From Riemerella columbina (lineage in GTDB: Bacteria > Bacteroidota > Bacteroidia > Flavobacteriales > Weeksellaceae), in the NCBI RefSeq assembly GCF_030517065.1, contig NZ_CP103950.1:1116001-1180000 (forward strand): DNA of 64,000 nt, read 5' to 3'. The notes beneath the pieces were generated by a model, which did not search any database, was not told where the DNA came from, and saw only the letters and a program-made list of their open reading frames with translations. Below are positions 18,366 to 27,113 of the stretch, one piece after another. The translations under genes were made by a program, and so were the position numbers. The stretch's first letter is position 1. Every line of letters starts with the position of its first letter.

Positions 18366-19289
18366 ATGTTTTTAATCGATGTAAATCGTAGTTTTACGAT
18401 AGGGATAGACTCGGCGTGGGATAAAACTTACGATAAATTAGAATCTTGGCAAAGAACATTATTTTCTAATATTCCTAATATTATTGTTGCAATTATTGTC
18501 TTTGTTATTTGTTTTTTCTTATCCAGAGTGATTAGTAAACTGACGAAAAAACTACTTTTTAAGACCAATTTGCAAGATTCTGCTAAAAATGTAATTGCGA
18601 GAGCAGTAGCAGGAGGTGTGATTACTTTGGGGATTTTCTTAGTGCTGATGGTGCTTAACCTTAACGGTATTCTGAAAACCATTTTGGCAGGTGCTGGGGT
18701 TATGGGTTTAGCGGTCGGTTTGGCGCTCCAAGGCACGCTATCCAATACTTTTTCTGGAATTGTGCTTTCACTCATTAAAAATGTTAAAATCGGTGACTGG
18801 ATTACTTCCAACGGCTATTCTGGCGAGATTATCGATATTGATTTTAGGATGACCACGATCAGAGATGTGGAGCATAATATTGTACTACTTCCGAATAAAT
18901 TGGTGTTAGATGGTCCAATTAAAAATTCATCACTTACCAACAGAAGAAAGTTGGTGCTTAAATGCGGAGTGGGTTATGAGTCTGATTTAGAGTTGGTTAA
19001 AAAAATAACCATAGAGACAATAACCAATACAGTGCAGAATTTGTCCGAAAATCCAGATATTGTATTTATGTACCAAGAATTTGGGGATAGCTCTATCAAT
19101 TTTGAGTTGAGATGCGCTATAGATACCAATTCTGGTTTAGAAGTAGCGATGCAAAAAAGCAACCTGATCATCGCTCTCAAAAAGGCTTACGATGCCCATA
19201 ATATCAATATTCCGTTCCCTATTAGAACTTTGCAAATTGATCAATTGCCGGAAATTAGCGTGGCTTCAGGGAAATCAACCAATGCTTAA
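18366..19289 (+). CDS. Small-conductance mechanosensitive channel (MscS family)
   Basis: A 307-residue inner-membrane channel that opens under membrane tension to release osmolytes on hypo-osmotic shock. Three hydrophobic segments are visible, at about residues 35-55, 75-98 and 102-135. The third is the glycine/alanine-rich pore helix with GAGVMGLAVGLALQGTLSNTFSGIVL. The beta domain (KIGDWITSNGYSGEIIDIDFRMTTI) and the C-terminal alpha/beta domain follow. The length is like E. coli MscS (286). A terminator hairpin follows the gene. Confidence 0.95.
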   Translation: MFLIDVNRSFTIGIDSAWDKTYDKLESWQRTLFSNIPNIIVAIIVFVICFFLSRVISKLTKKLLFKTNLQDSAKNVIARAVAGGVITLGIFLVLMVLNLNGILKTILAGAGVMGLAVGLALQGTLSNTFSGIVLSLIKNVKIGDWITSNGYSGEIIDIDFRMTTIRDVEHNIVLLPNKLVLDGPIKNSSLTNRRKLVLKCGVGYESDLELVKKITIETITNTVQNLSENPDIVFMYQEFGDSSINFELRCAIDTNSGLEVAMQKSNLIIALKKAYDAHNINIPFPIRTLQIDQLPEISVASGKSTNA

Positions 19290-19312
19290 ATTTAAATGCT
19301 TAAAAATAAAGA

Positions 19313-19343
19313 GCCGCTGATCTAAAAGATGAGCGGTTTTTTT
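19313..19343 (+). terminator. Terminator after the mscS gene
   Basis: GCCGCT / AGCGGT short stem followed by a run of seven T. Confidence 0.7.
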
Positions 19344-19445
19344 ATGAAGCTCAGTTTGGTATGAAACCAAAATTAAGTCATCTATTCCGATTTAGGCTAA
19401 GTTTTGAGTAAAATAAAAGCGAGTGAAAGTAGTCCAATAAAAAAT

Positions 19446-19538
19446 GGCAAGCTACCTAAATCACACCGCTACAACCGATTACCTTTGCTGCGTTCCCACC
19501 CTGGAGGATTTTCAGGAGCTGGTTGTTTAGGACTTGCC
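19446..19538 (-). ncRNA. ffs: Bacterial signal recognition particle RNA (4.5S type)
   Basis: On the minus strand the conserved SRP helix-8 core is present: CAGG-GUG-GGAA-CGC-AGCA, with a GGAA tetraloop closed by GUG/CGC, followed by AAGGUAA. The RNA ends pair along one long hairpin: GGCAAG with CUUGCC, CCUAAA with UUUAGG and CAACC with GGUUG. This gives a small Alu-less SRP RNA of about 93 nt. An A/T-rich stretch with six consecutive T (minus strand) follows the 3' stem and can act as terminator. It binds Ffh for co-translational membrane targeting. Ends are set from the pairing and the promoter and could be off by a few bases. Confidence 0.92.
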
Positions 19539-19542
19539 GTTG

Positions 19543-19573
19543 CAAAGATATAACATTTCTTAGAAATAGCAAA
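19543..19573 (-). promoter_or_regulatory. Promoter of SRP RNA
   Basis: On the minus strand this is TTTG (19573-19570), a 19-base spacer, and TATCTTTG (19550-19543): a perfect Bacteroidota promoter. The RNA 5' end inferred from the hairpin is five bases past the last G, which calibrates the start-site predictions used elsewhere here. Confidence 0.85.
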
Positions 19574-19574
19574 A

Positions 19575-19783
19575 TAATTAGAATACTTGTTGGATTTTTA
19601 CGAAGGTGCATAGACCAAGTCTAAGATAAAGAGGACTTTTTCCATCCTTATTTTTGTAATCCTTTTTAAGAAAAAAGAATATTTCATTGAAGCAAAATTA
19701 TTTTCGCTACGATGTAAATTGTTGAAATGGTAAGAATTTAAAAGCATCGCCGTTCTGTTTTTTTGGTTAAAAAAACAGGTTTC
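19575..19783. other. Intergenic stretch without a supported gene
   Basis: AT-rich DNA upstream of the SRP RNA promoter. It holds an isolated TATTTTTG (19649-19656, plus strand) and a perfect 10-bp inverted repeat CTGTTTTTTT/AAAAAAACAG at 19755-19778. The only open frame here has no recognisable protein pattern. Nothing else was seen. Confidence 0.4.
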
Positions 19784-19821
19784 GGTCACTGTGAAAAAAG
19801 TGAGTGACCATTATAGTGACC
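19784..19821. repeat. Three GGTCACT/AGTGACC elements upstream of the small RNA
   Basis: GGTCACT at 19784-19790 and its complement AGTGACC at 19803-19809 and 19815-19821. They lie just upstream of the -33 element of the candidate small RNA and could be regulator binding sites. No known regulator is implied by the sequence. Confidence 0.35.
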
Positions 19822-19825
19822 AAAA

Positions 19826-19854
19826 TTGCATTTAATCTGCATTTAGTATATTTG
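19826..19854 (+). promoter_or_regulatory. Promoter of the candidate small RNA
   Basis: TTG (19826-19828), an 18-base spacer and TATATTTG (19847-19854), a full -7 match. Predicted start at about 19859. Confidence 0.6.
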
Positions 19855-19858
19855 CAAA

Positions 19859-19931
19859 CCGCAATCAGGATAACCGTAAGTGTCTGTTATTCTTGCTTTA
19901 AGGAAAAAACCTCTCACGAAGAGAGGTTTTT
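19859..19931 (+). ncRNA. Candidate structured small RNA (about 73 nt)
   Basis: It begins five bases after a consensus promoter and ends at a hairpin with a T-run. Inside is an 11-bp stem: GCAA (19861-19864) pairs with TTGC (19893-19896), and GGATAAC (19868-19874) with GTTATTC (19886-19892), with a three-base bulge and an 11-base loop. The terminator stem is CCTCTC/GAGAGG. It has no open frame of note. The transcript converges with tRNA-Arg, and the two share the terminator. No known RNA family was recognised. Confidence 0.5.
19904..19931. terminator. Bidirectional terminator between the small RNA and tRNA-Arg
   Basis: AAAAAACCTCTC / GAGAGGTTTTT stem around a short ACGAA loop. Both strands end in a U-run. 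Confidence 0.8.
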
Positions 19932-19935
19932 CAAG

Positions 19936-20009
19936 TGAACGCGGAAGGAGTCGAACCCTCAACCTTCAGAGCCGTAATCTGACGCTCTATCCAATTGAGC
20001 TACGCGTCC
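19936..20009 (-). tRNA. tRNA-Arg (anticodon ACG)
   Basis: Minus-strand cloverleaf: acceptor GGACGCG/CGCGTTC, D arm GCTC-AATTGGATA-GAGC, anticodon stem TCAGA/TCTGA with loop TTACGGC (anticodon ACG, whose A34 would be edited to inosine), and T arm GAGGG-TTCGACT-CCTTC. The discriminator base is A and CCA is not encoded. It reads CGU/CGC/CGA codons. Confidence 0.96.
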
Positions 20010-20021
20010 GTTTTGAGATTG

Positions 20022-20029
20022 CAAATATA
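20022..20029 (-). promoter_or_regulatory. -7 promoter element of tRNA-Arg
   Basis: Minus-strand TATATTTG, full consensus, giving a short 5' leader of about eight bases to be removed by RNase P. Confidence 0.6.
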
Positions 20030-20046
20030 TAAAAATTTTTAATAAT

Positions 20047-21102
20047 ATGAATATGAAAACTAATTTTTTACACTTTTTTTGTCTTTTATTTTTGCTTTAT
20101 GCTTGTAAAAAATCTGATAATCAGAAAGTTGGTAGGGTAGTTGTAGTCTCTAAAAATGTCAATTATCAAGAAGATTCTTCAGAATTGGTGCTCCAATCAG
20201 GGAAGTTTACCTATCAATTTCCCAAAAATGAGCTGCCGTTTAATCGGGTAGTTTTGCTTAACGACACGATATTGGGCTATCTTTTGGAGTTGGGTTTAGA
20301 ACATCAGATCGTAGGGGTGGCAAGTCCAGAATACATTTATTCCGATAAAATCCATACGATGATAGAGTCAGGAAAAATACAAGTGGTAGGCAATGACCAA
20401 AAATACGATGTAGAAAAAATAATAACGCTAAAACCAGACGCTATTTTTACTAATTATATCCCTAATTTTGAAAATGTTTATACTATTTTTAAAAATAATG
20501 GCATCAAAGTGATTTTTTTAGATGAATATTTAGAGGCGACGCCATTAGAGAAATCGGCATATTTAAAAGTATTTGGAAAATTGTTTGGGGTAGAGGCAGA
20601 GGCGCATCAGCATTACCTTGAAATAGAACAAAATTACAATCAATTGAAAAAAATGGTGCAAAATCAACAAAATAACCCCCGTGTTTTGTCTAATGAAATG
20701 TATGGGAATCAGTGGTTTGTGCCAGGGGGAGCGACTTTTGTGGCGCAATATTACCAAGACGCAGGTGCGGATTATATTTTTAAAAACCTCGAATCTGCCA
20801 AGGCGGAACCTTTAAGTTTTGAGGAGGTTTATACCAAAGCAGCGTCGGCAGAATATTGGATGAATCTTTCTAATCATCGGTTTAAAAAGGAACTTTTGGC
20901 AGTCAATCCAGCTTATGCTAAAATGAAAGTTTTCCAAACAGGGCAGCTCTACGGTATGGCAAAACGCGAAAAAGGCAGCGCTAATGATTACTTTGAAAGC
21001 GGTACTGTGCGGGCAGATTGGGTGCTTCGGGATTACATCAAGGTTTTTTATCCAGACTTGCTACCGCAGGACACTTTGTTCTATCTCAATCAATTAAAAT
21101 AA
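20047..21102 (+). CDS. ABC-transporter substrate-binding lipoprotein (BtuF/FecB-like)
   Basis: A 351-residue periplasmic-binding-protein family member of the type that captures siderophores, haem or cobalamin. The signal sequence ends in the lipobox LLYAC with Cys20, so it is membrane-anchored. The fold is recognised by LNDTILGYLLELGLEHQIVGVASPEYI, then DVEKIITLKPDAIFTNYIPNFE, a long central helix and the C-terminal EPLSFEEVYTKAASAEYW. It stands alone; the matching permease and ATPase genes may be those at 34810-36733, but that pairing is inference. The ligand cannot be read from the sequence. Confidence 0.85.
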   Translation: MNMKTNFLHFFCLLFLLYACKKSDNQKVGRVVVVSKNVNYQEDSSELVLQSGKFTYQFPKNELPFNRVVLLNDTILGYLLELGLEHQIVGVASPEYIYSDKIHTMIESGKIQVVGNDQKYDVEKIITLKPDAIFTNYIPNFENVYTIFKNNGIKVIFLDEYLEATPLEKSAYLKVFGKLFGVEAEAHQHYLEIEQNYNQLKKMVQNQQNNPRVLSNEMYGNQWFVPGGATFVAQYYQDAGADYIFKNLESAKAEPLSFEEVYTKAASAEYWMNLSNHRFKKELLAVNPAYAKMKVFQTGQLYGMAKREKGSANDYFESGTVRADWVLRDYIKVFYPDLLPQDTLFYLNQLK

Positions 21103-21116
21103 ATCTGATATATTGT

Positions 21117-21146
21117 TTTGAATTTCTGTTAAAATGCTTATTTTTG
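21117..21146 (+). promoter_or_regulatory. purB promoter
   Basis: TTTG (21117-21120), an 18-base spacer and TATTTTTG (21139-21146), both full consensus matches. Leader of about 23 bases. Confidence 0.7.
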
Positions 21147-21173
21147 TGCATCATAAAAAAATAAAAAGTAAAA

Positions 21174-22601
21174 ATGAACACCTACAAAAATCCTTTGGAG
21201 GAGCGCTATTCCAGTCCAGAGATGTTGTTTAATTTCTCTCACGATAATAAATTCCAAACTTGGCGAAAGCTGTGGGTTGCCTTAGCGGAGATTGAAAAAG
21301 ACTTGGGTTTAGATATTTCCGATGCACAAATTGCCGAACTCAAAGCCCATATTGAAGACATTGACTACGCCAAAGCCGCCGAGTATGAGAAGAAATTCCG
21401 CCACGATGTAATGGCGCATGTGCATACTTATGGCGATGTGGCACCTTCAGCCAAGGGTATCATTCATTTGGGCGCTACATCGGCGTTTGTAGGAGACAAC
21501 ACCGATTTAATTCAGATCCGTGATGGCTTAATCATTTTAAGAAAAAAGTTGGTCAATGTGATCAAAGGGCTTTCGGATTTCGCCTTGAAATATAAGGATG
21601 TGCCAACGTTGGGTTTTACCCATTTTCAGCCAGCACAACTGACCACGGTGGGCAAGCGCGCTACACTTTGGCTTCAATCTTTAATTTTGGATTTTGAAGA
21701 ATTAGAATTTTTCTTAGAAACGCTGCGTTTTCGTGGGGTTAAAGGTACTACGGGGACGGCAGCCAGCTTTTTAGAACTCTTTAACGGCGATTATAACAAG
21801 GTTAAAACACTGGATAGAGAACTCTCTAAACGCTTCGGATTTGATAAAGTTTTTGGCGTTTCGGGGCAAACTTATGATAGGAAAATAGATGCAAAAGTAG
21901 TGTCTTTATTGTCCAATATTGCACAATCTGCACATAAGTTTACTAATGATTTGCGCTTGCTCCAGAACCTTAAAGAAGTGGAAGAGCCGTTTGAGAAAAA
22001 CCAAATTGGATCTTCGGCGATGGCTTATAAACGAAATCCTATGCGCTCGGAGCGGATTGGCGCATTGTCAAAATATGTGATGTCGCTCTCTTCAAGTTCC
22101 GCTATGGTAGCGGCTACGCAGTGGTTTGAGCGAACTTTGGACGACTCTGCCAACAAGCGTTTGACCATTCCACAGGCGTTTTTAGCGGTGGATGCCATCC
22201 TCCTGATTTGGAACAATATCCTCAATGGATTGGTGGTTTATGAGAACCGCATCAACAAGCATATTATGGAAGAATTGCCTTTTATGGCAACAGAATACAT
22301 CATTATGGAAGAAGTAAAAGCGGGCGGCGACCGACAGGAAATCCACGAAACCATCCGCCAACATTCTATGGAAGCCAGCAAAAAAGTGAAAGTAGAGGGC
22401 AAGGAAAACGACTTGATAGAGCGCATAATGAACGATACTTCGCTAAAAATGGATAAATCTAAAATCGCGGAAGTGCTATCACCAAAGAACTTTATCGGAT
22501 TTGCACCTATCCAGACCGAAGAATTTATTCAAAACGAAGCCCAGCCTATCTTGGACCAGTACGCAGATTTAATCGGCTTAGAGGTTGAGCTAAAAGTATA
22601 A
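21174..22601 (+). CDS. purB: Adenylosuccinate lyase
   Basis: Acts twice in purine synthesis, cleaving SAICAR to AICAR and adenylosuccinate to AMP, releasing fumarate. The 475-residue product belongs to the fumarase/aspartase superfamily. It has HTYGDVAPSAKGIIHLGATSAFVGDN, the conserved GFTHFQPAQLTTVGKRA and the flexible signature loop GSSAMAYKRNPMRSERI with the catalytic serine. It heads the purB-purL-purC-purF run, but a terminator and a separate purL promoter follow it. Confidence 0.98.
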   Translation: MNTYKNPLEERYSSPEMLFNFSHDNKFQTWRKLWVALAEIEKDLGLDISDAQIAELKAHIEDIDYAKAAEYEKKFRHDVMAHVHTYGDVAPSAKGIIHLGATSAFVGDNTDLIQIRDGLIILRKKLVNVIKGLSDFALKYKDVPTLGFTHFQPAQLTTVGKRATLWLQSLILDFEELEFFLETLRFRGVKGTTGTAASFLELFNGDYNKVKTLDRELSKRFGFDKVFGVSGQTYDRKIDAKVVSLLSNIAQSAHKFTNDLRLLQNLKEVEEPFEKNQIGSSAMAYKRNPMRSERIGALSKYVMSLSSSSAMVAATQWFERTLDDSANKRLTIPQAFLAVDAILLIWNNILNGLVVYENRINKHIMEELPFMATEYIIMEEVKAGGDRQEIHETIRQHSMEASKKVKVEGKENDLIERIMNDTSLKMDKSKIAEVLSPKNFIGFAPIQTEEFIQNEAQPILDQYADLIGLEVELKV

Positions 22602-22607
22602 ACTAAT

Positions 22608-22631
22608 GCAGTCCGCGAGGGCTGTTTTTTT
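22608..22631 (+). terminator. Terminator after purB
   Basis: GCAGTCC / GGGCTGT stem with a GCGA loop and seven T. Its T-run also supplies the -33 TTTG of the purL promoter. Confidence 0.7.
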
Positions 22632-22659
22632 GTGATAATAAAGATAATAAGTAAGTTTG
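22629..22659 (+). promoter_or_regulatory. purL promoter
   Basis: TTTG (22629-22632), exactly 19 bases, then TAAGTTTG (22652-22659): a perfect consensus promoter overlapping the purB terminator. It contains the in-frame TTG at 22657, which rules that codon out as the purL start. Confidence 0.75.
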
Positions 22660-22668
22660 AAAAAAGAA

Positions 22669-25600
22669 ATGAATCAACGAATTTATATAGAAAAAAAAGG
22701 CATTTTTGATGTAGAAAGCCCTGCGGTTTTTAACGAAATCAAAACGGCAGTTCCAACCATTCAAGGCGTAAAAGTCTATAATATCTATGATATTTTTGGG
22801 CTGGATGAAGCGCAGTTTTCCAAAGTGGTGCACAATATTTTTGCAGACCCTGTAACCGATGTTTTGCATACGGAAAATCCTGCAAAAGCCACTTATTTCG
22901 CTACGGAATTTCTCCCTGGGCAGTACGATCAAAGGGCGGATTCTGCGCAGCAATGCATCACGTTACTCACCAATGAAAAAGCCACCGTTCGTAGTGGTAA
23001 ACTGATTGAAATTCAAGGGGCTACACTACAAGATTTAGATAAGGTTAAAGATCTGTTAATCAATAAAGTAGAGTCTCAAGAAAAAGATTTGTCCGTGTTA
23101 GCCATTCCTGAGGAAGAAGCTCCAGATGAAGTGAAAATTTATACCGATTTTATCCATTGGGACAAAGCGCAACTGTCGGCATTTTACCACGAGCAAGGCT
23201 TCGCTTTTGGCTTAGATGATTTGGAGTTTATTCAAGATTATTTCAAATCTGAAAATAGAAATCCTACAGAAACGGAACTCAAGGTGTTGGACACTTATTG
23301 GAGCGACCATTGCCGCCATACCACTTTTGAAACCGAGCTGACGGATATTCAATTTGAAGGGCAATTTAAAGCCACTTTGGAGCGTATTTTTAAGGATTAC
23401 CTCGAAAAAAGAGCATTTTTAGGTCGTGAAAATAAGCCACTGACTTTAATGGATTTGGCAACCGTTTGTGCAAGATATTTCCATAAAACAGGAAAATTGG
23501 ACAATTTAGTAATTTCTGATGAAATCAACGCTTGTACTATTAAAATTGACGCTGAATACGATGGTAAAAAAGAACCTTGGTACCTTTTATTTAAAAATGA
23601 AACCCACAACCACCCAACGGAAATAGAGCCTTTTGGTGGGGCTTCCACATGTTTGGGGGGAGCCATTAGAGACCCTTTATCTGGGCGTTCGTTCGTTTAT
23701 CAAGCGATGAGATTGTCTGGCGCTGCGGATGTTTTAGAGCCGATAGAGAAGACTTTAGCGGGGAAACTCCCTCAGAGAACCATTACCAAACAGGCGGCCA
23801 ACGGCTATTCTTCATATGGAAATCAAATTGGGTTGGCAACCACGCAAGTATCAGAAATTTACCACGAAGGCTACCGTGCCAAGCGTATGGAAGTCGGATT
23901 TGTGGTGGGGGCTGTGCCTGTGGATTGGGTTAAAAGAGAGCAACCTAAAGCTGGCGATGTGGTGATTGTTTTGGGCGGAGCAACAGGGCGAGATGGCGTC
24001 GGTGGCGCTACGGGAAGTTCCAAGGAGCAAGATGAAACCGCTATCCATACGCTATCTACTGAGGTTCAGAAAGGTAACGCGGTGGAAGAACGGAAAATCC
24101 AACGCTTGTTTAGAAACCCTGAGGTAACACAGTTGATTAAAAAATCCAATGATTTTGGTGCAGGGGGCGTATCGGTGGCTATTGGCGAGATTGCCGAGAG
24201 TTTAGATATCAATTTGGACACTTTACCGCTTAAATATGAAGGCTTGAACGGCACTGAATTAGCCATTTCGGAATCTCAAGAGCGGATGGCGGTGGTTGTG
24301 GATGCCAAAGACCAAGCACAGTTTATACAACTTTGCGAGGCTGAAAATATTAAGGCTGTTGCGGTAGCAAAAGTCACGGATACTGGGCGAATGCAGATGT
24401 TTTGGAAAGGCAATAAAATCGTGGATTTAAGCCGAGATTTCTTGGATACCAATGGCTGTGCTAAAACCCAAAAAGCCACGGTAACTCATTTAGAAAACAC
24501 AACGCAAGAGTTACATCCACTGACACTTACGAATTTTAAAAAATTACTTTCGGATAAAAATATAGCCTCTCAAAAAGGATTGTTGGAGATGTTTGACTCC
24601 ACTGTGGGCGCTACTACGGTGGCATTGCCATTGGGTGGAATTCATCAACAAACGCCTATGGAGGGCAGCGTGCAAACACTCCCGATTTTGGAGGCACGAG
24701 ATATAGAAACTGTGTCCTTAGCGAGCTGGGGATTTGATGCGGATCTTTCTCAGCAAAACTCTATGGTGGGTGCCAGTATGGCGGTGGTAGAGAGTGTGTC
24801 TAAAATTGTAGCAATGGGCGGTAATTTTAGAGAAATTAGGCTAAGTTTTCAAGAATATTTTGAAAAATTAGGGCAAAATCCAGAAAAATGGGGCAAACCC
24901 TTGGCTTCGTTGTTGGGTGCGTATGATGCGCAGATGCATTTAGGTTTGGCAGCTATTGGAGGCAAAGACTCGATGTCAGGGACTTATCAAGAGCTTAATG
25001 TGCCACCTACGCTTATTTCTTTTGCGTGTGCTCCAGGGCAAAAATCGCATATCATTTCGCCAGAGTTTAAGAAAGCTGGAAACTATATCTACCATTTTGA
25101 GCACCAAATGCAAGAGAACGGACTTCCAAATTACGAAGCGCTTATTTCGGTTTATGATTTTATCCACCAACAGATTAAAGAAGGCGCCATTGTTTCCGTA
25201 AAAACCATTAAAGAAGGCGGTGTTGCCGTGGCATTGGCAAAAATGTGTTTCGGTAACAGCTTAGGTGCAGAGGTGACTTTGGATGAGGCGCAAGCATTGC
25301 GTAAAAACATCGGTGGCCTTATCATTGAAAGCACGAAAGAATTACAACATCCTTTAATTAAAGTAGTGGGTAAAGTCAAAGGAAATAAAATTATGAAAAT
25401 AAATAATTTAGAATTTTCAATTAAAGAATTACTTTCAGCCTATACTTCTACTTTTGAGAACTTATTTCCAACCCAAGAGCCAGAAAAAATAGTGGTAGAA
25501 TTTGATGAATCTCTTAACGGAAATCGCTATAAAGAGATTACCATTAAGAAGCATCACATCGCTAAACCGCGGGTGTTCACGCCAGTATTTCCAGGGACCA

Positions 25601-26358
25601 ACTGCGAGTATGAAACCCTAAATGCTTTCCGAAAAGAAGGGGCAGAGGTAGCGATGAAACCGATAATAAATCTCAACCCCACAGCGCTCCAAGAGAGTAT
25701 GCAGGTGTGGGCGAAAGAAATAGAGCAAGCCCAAATATTGGCATTTTCAGGAGGTTTTTCTGCAGGTGATGAGCCTGATGGCTCGGCTAAATTTATGGTC
25801 AATGTTCTTAAAAATGAAACCATAAGAACTGCCATTCAGAAATTTTTGGAAAGAGATGGGATGATCATTGGGATTTGTAATGGTTTCCAAGCTTTGGTTA
25901 AATCTGGGCTGTTGCCTTATGGAGAAATCAGAGATTTAGATGAACAATCGCCTACACTGGCGCATAATGCCATTGGGCGACATATTTCGCAAATGGTTCA
26001 TATTAAGGTGGTTAATGACCATTCGCCGTGGCTTGCAGGAATGAAAAATCAAACTTACACCATTCCAATTTCTCACGGTGAGGGGCGTTTTATGGCATCA
26101 AAAAAAGTCCTCCAATCGCTGTATGAGCAAGGGCAAATTGCAACACAATATATAGATTTAGAGGGTAATATAGCCCACGGAATGCCGTTCAATCCTAATA
26201 ATTCTCTATTTGGAATTGAGGGGGTGACTAGTCCTTGTGGTAAGATTTTTGGTAGAATGGGGCATCCTGAGCGCTATGCGGCAGGTTTGTTTAAAAATAT
26301 GCCTAATGCCAATTATCATAATGTATTCAAAAATGGAGTAGATTATTTCAAAAAATAA
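22669..26358 (+). CDS. purL: Phosphoribosylformylglycinamidine synthase (fused PurL-PurQ)
   Basis: Converts FGAR to FGAM with glutamine and ATP. It is the large single-chain form, 1229 residues from ATG 22669. Recognisable parts are the linker and catalytic region with TYWSDHCRHTTFETEL, FKNETHNHPTEIEPFGGASTCLGG, and GGATGRDGVGGATGSS; the second half with KDSMSGTY; and a C-terminal glutaminase with PVFPGTNCEYET, nucleophile Cys at about residue 1070 in GICNGFQALVKSG, and GHPER near the end. Because PurQ is fused, no separate purQ or purS is needed. purC follows after 22 bases and is probably in the same operon. Confidence 0.98.
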   Translation: MNQRIYIEKKGIFDVESPAVFNEIKTAVPTIQGVKVYNIYDIFGLDEAQFSKVVHNIFADPVTDVLHTENPAKATYFATEFLPGQYDQRADSAQQCITLLTNEKATVRSGKLIEIQGATLQDLDKVKDLLINKVESQEKDLSVLAIPEEEAPDEVKIYTDFIHWDKAQLSAFYHEQGFAFGLDDLEFIQDYFKSENRNPTETELKVLDTYWSDHCRHTTFETELTDIQFEGQFKATLERIFKDYLEKRAFLGRENKPLTLMDLATVCARYFHKTGKLDNLVISDEINACTIKIDAEYDGKKEPWYLLFKNETHNHPTEIEPFGGASTCLGGAIRDPLSGRSFVYQAMRLSGAADVLEPIEKTLAGKLPQRTITKQAANGYSSYGNQIGLATTQVSEIYHEGYRAKRMEVGFVVGAVPVDWVKREQPKAGDVVIVLGGATGRDGVGGATGSSKEQDETAIHTLSTEVQKGNAVEERKIQRLFRNPEVTQLIKKSNDFGAGGVSVAIGEIAESLDINLDTLPLKYEGLNGTELAISESQERMAVVVDAKDQAQFIQLCEAENIKAVAVAKVTDTGRMQMFWKGNKIVDLSRDFLDTNGCAKTQKATVTHLENTTQELHPLTLTNFKKLLSDKNIASQKGLLEMFDSTVGATTVALPLGGIHQQTPMEGSVQTLPILEARDIETVSLASWGFDADLSQQNSMVGASMAVVESVSKIVAMGGNFREIRLSFQEYFEKLGQNPEKWGKPLASLLGAYDAQMHLGLAAIGGKDSMSGTYQELNVPPTLISFACAPGQKSHIISPEFKKAGNYIYHFEHQMQENGLPNYEALISVYDFIHQQIKEGAIVSVKTIKEGGVAVALAKMCFGNSLGAEVTLDEAQALRKNIGGLIIESTKELQHPLIKVVGKVKGNKIMKINNLEFSIKELLSAYTSTFENLFPTQEPEKIVVEFDESLNGNRYKEITIKKHHIAKPRVFTPVFPGTNCEYETLNAFRKEGAEVAMKPIINLNPTALQESMQVWAKEIEQAQILAFSGGFSAGDEPDGSAKFMVNVLKNETIRTAIQKFLERDGMIIGICNGFQALVKSGLLPYGEIRDLDEQSPTLAHNAIGRHISQMVHIKVVNDHSPWLAGMKNQTYTIPISHGEGRFMASKKVLQSLYEQGQIATQYIDLEGNIAHGMPFNPNNSLFGIEGVTSPCGKIFGRMGHPERYAAGLFKNMPNANYHNVFKNGVDYFKK

Positions 26359-26380
26359 AAATTGATAAAAAGTAATAAAA

Positions 26381-27103
26381 ATGATACAAAAAAAAGAGAT
26401 GCTTTATGAAGGTAAAGCAAAACAAGTTTTCGCTACGGACAAAGCCGACGAAGTGATTGTAAGATTTAAAGATGATGCTACAGCATTTAACGCCCAAAAA
26501 AAGGGACAAGTGGATAAAAAAGGTGCCATCAACAATGCGATTACCACGCTGATTTTTCAATATTTGAATGAAAAAGGCATTCCAACACATTTTATACAAC
26601 AGCTGGATGAACGCGAGCAATTGGTTAAAAAAGTGAATATTATTCCGTTAGAAATGGTGGTCAGAAACTACGCTGCAGGCAGTATGGCACAGCGTTTAGG
26701 CGTGGAAGAAGGTATCAAATCACCAGTGACCATTTTTGATATTTGCTATAAAAAAGATGAATTAGGAGACCCACTCATCAATGATTATCATGCGATTTTC
26801 TTAGGGGCAGCCACTAAGGGAGAATTAGAAGAAATGTATCAACTGACAGGAAAAATTAACGATATTCTAATTGATTTGTTTGATAAAATGAATATCATCT
26901 TGGTAGATTTTAAAATTGAATTAGGAAAAACCCAAGATGGCAAGATCATTTTAGCTGATGAAATCTCTCCTGACACCTGCCGATTATGGGATAAAGATAC
27001 CATGAAAAAATTGGATAAAGACCGTTTCAGAAGGGATTTAGGCGAGGTCACAGAGGCCTACGAAGAAATTTACGACAGACTAAAAAAAGTATTAGCATCA
27101 TAA
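26381..27103 (+). CDS. purC: Phosphoribosylaminoimidazole-succinocarboxamide synthase (SAICAR synthetase)
   Basis: Joins aspartate to CAIR with ATP, the step just before PurB. At 240 residues it is a normal single-domain bacterial Pur[15 protein letters not shown], then [14 protein letters not shown], the signature [18 protein letters not shown], and the substrate-binding [14 protein letters not shown]. It sits 22 bases behind purL and 10 bases before purF, so the three genes very likely form one transcript from the purL promoter. Confidence 0.98.
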   Translation: MIQKKEMLYEGKAKQVFATDKADEVIVRFKDDATAFNAQKKGQVDKKGAINNAITTLIFQYLNEKGIPTHFIQQLDEREQLVKKVNIIPLEMVVRNYAAGSMAQRLGVEEGIKSPVTIFDICYKKDELGDPLINDYHAIFLGAATKGELEEMYQLTGKINDILIDLFDKMNIILVDFKIELGKTQDGKIILADEISPDTCRLWDKDTMKKLDKDRFRRDLGEVTEAYEEIYDRLKKVLAS

Positions 27104-27113
27104 AAGGCTAAAA

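Noticed and set aside
19598-19789. 63-codon minus-strand frame between SRP RNA and the small RNA
   Set aside because: No motif, no promoter, low-complexity AT-rich codons.
19936-20046. tRNA-Arg as the attachment site of an integrated element
   Set aside because: No integrase gene and no duplicated tRNA 3' end were found in the surrounding sequence.
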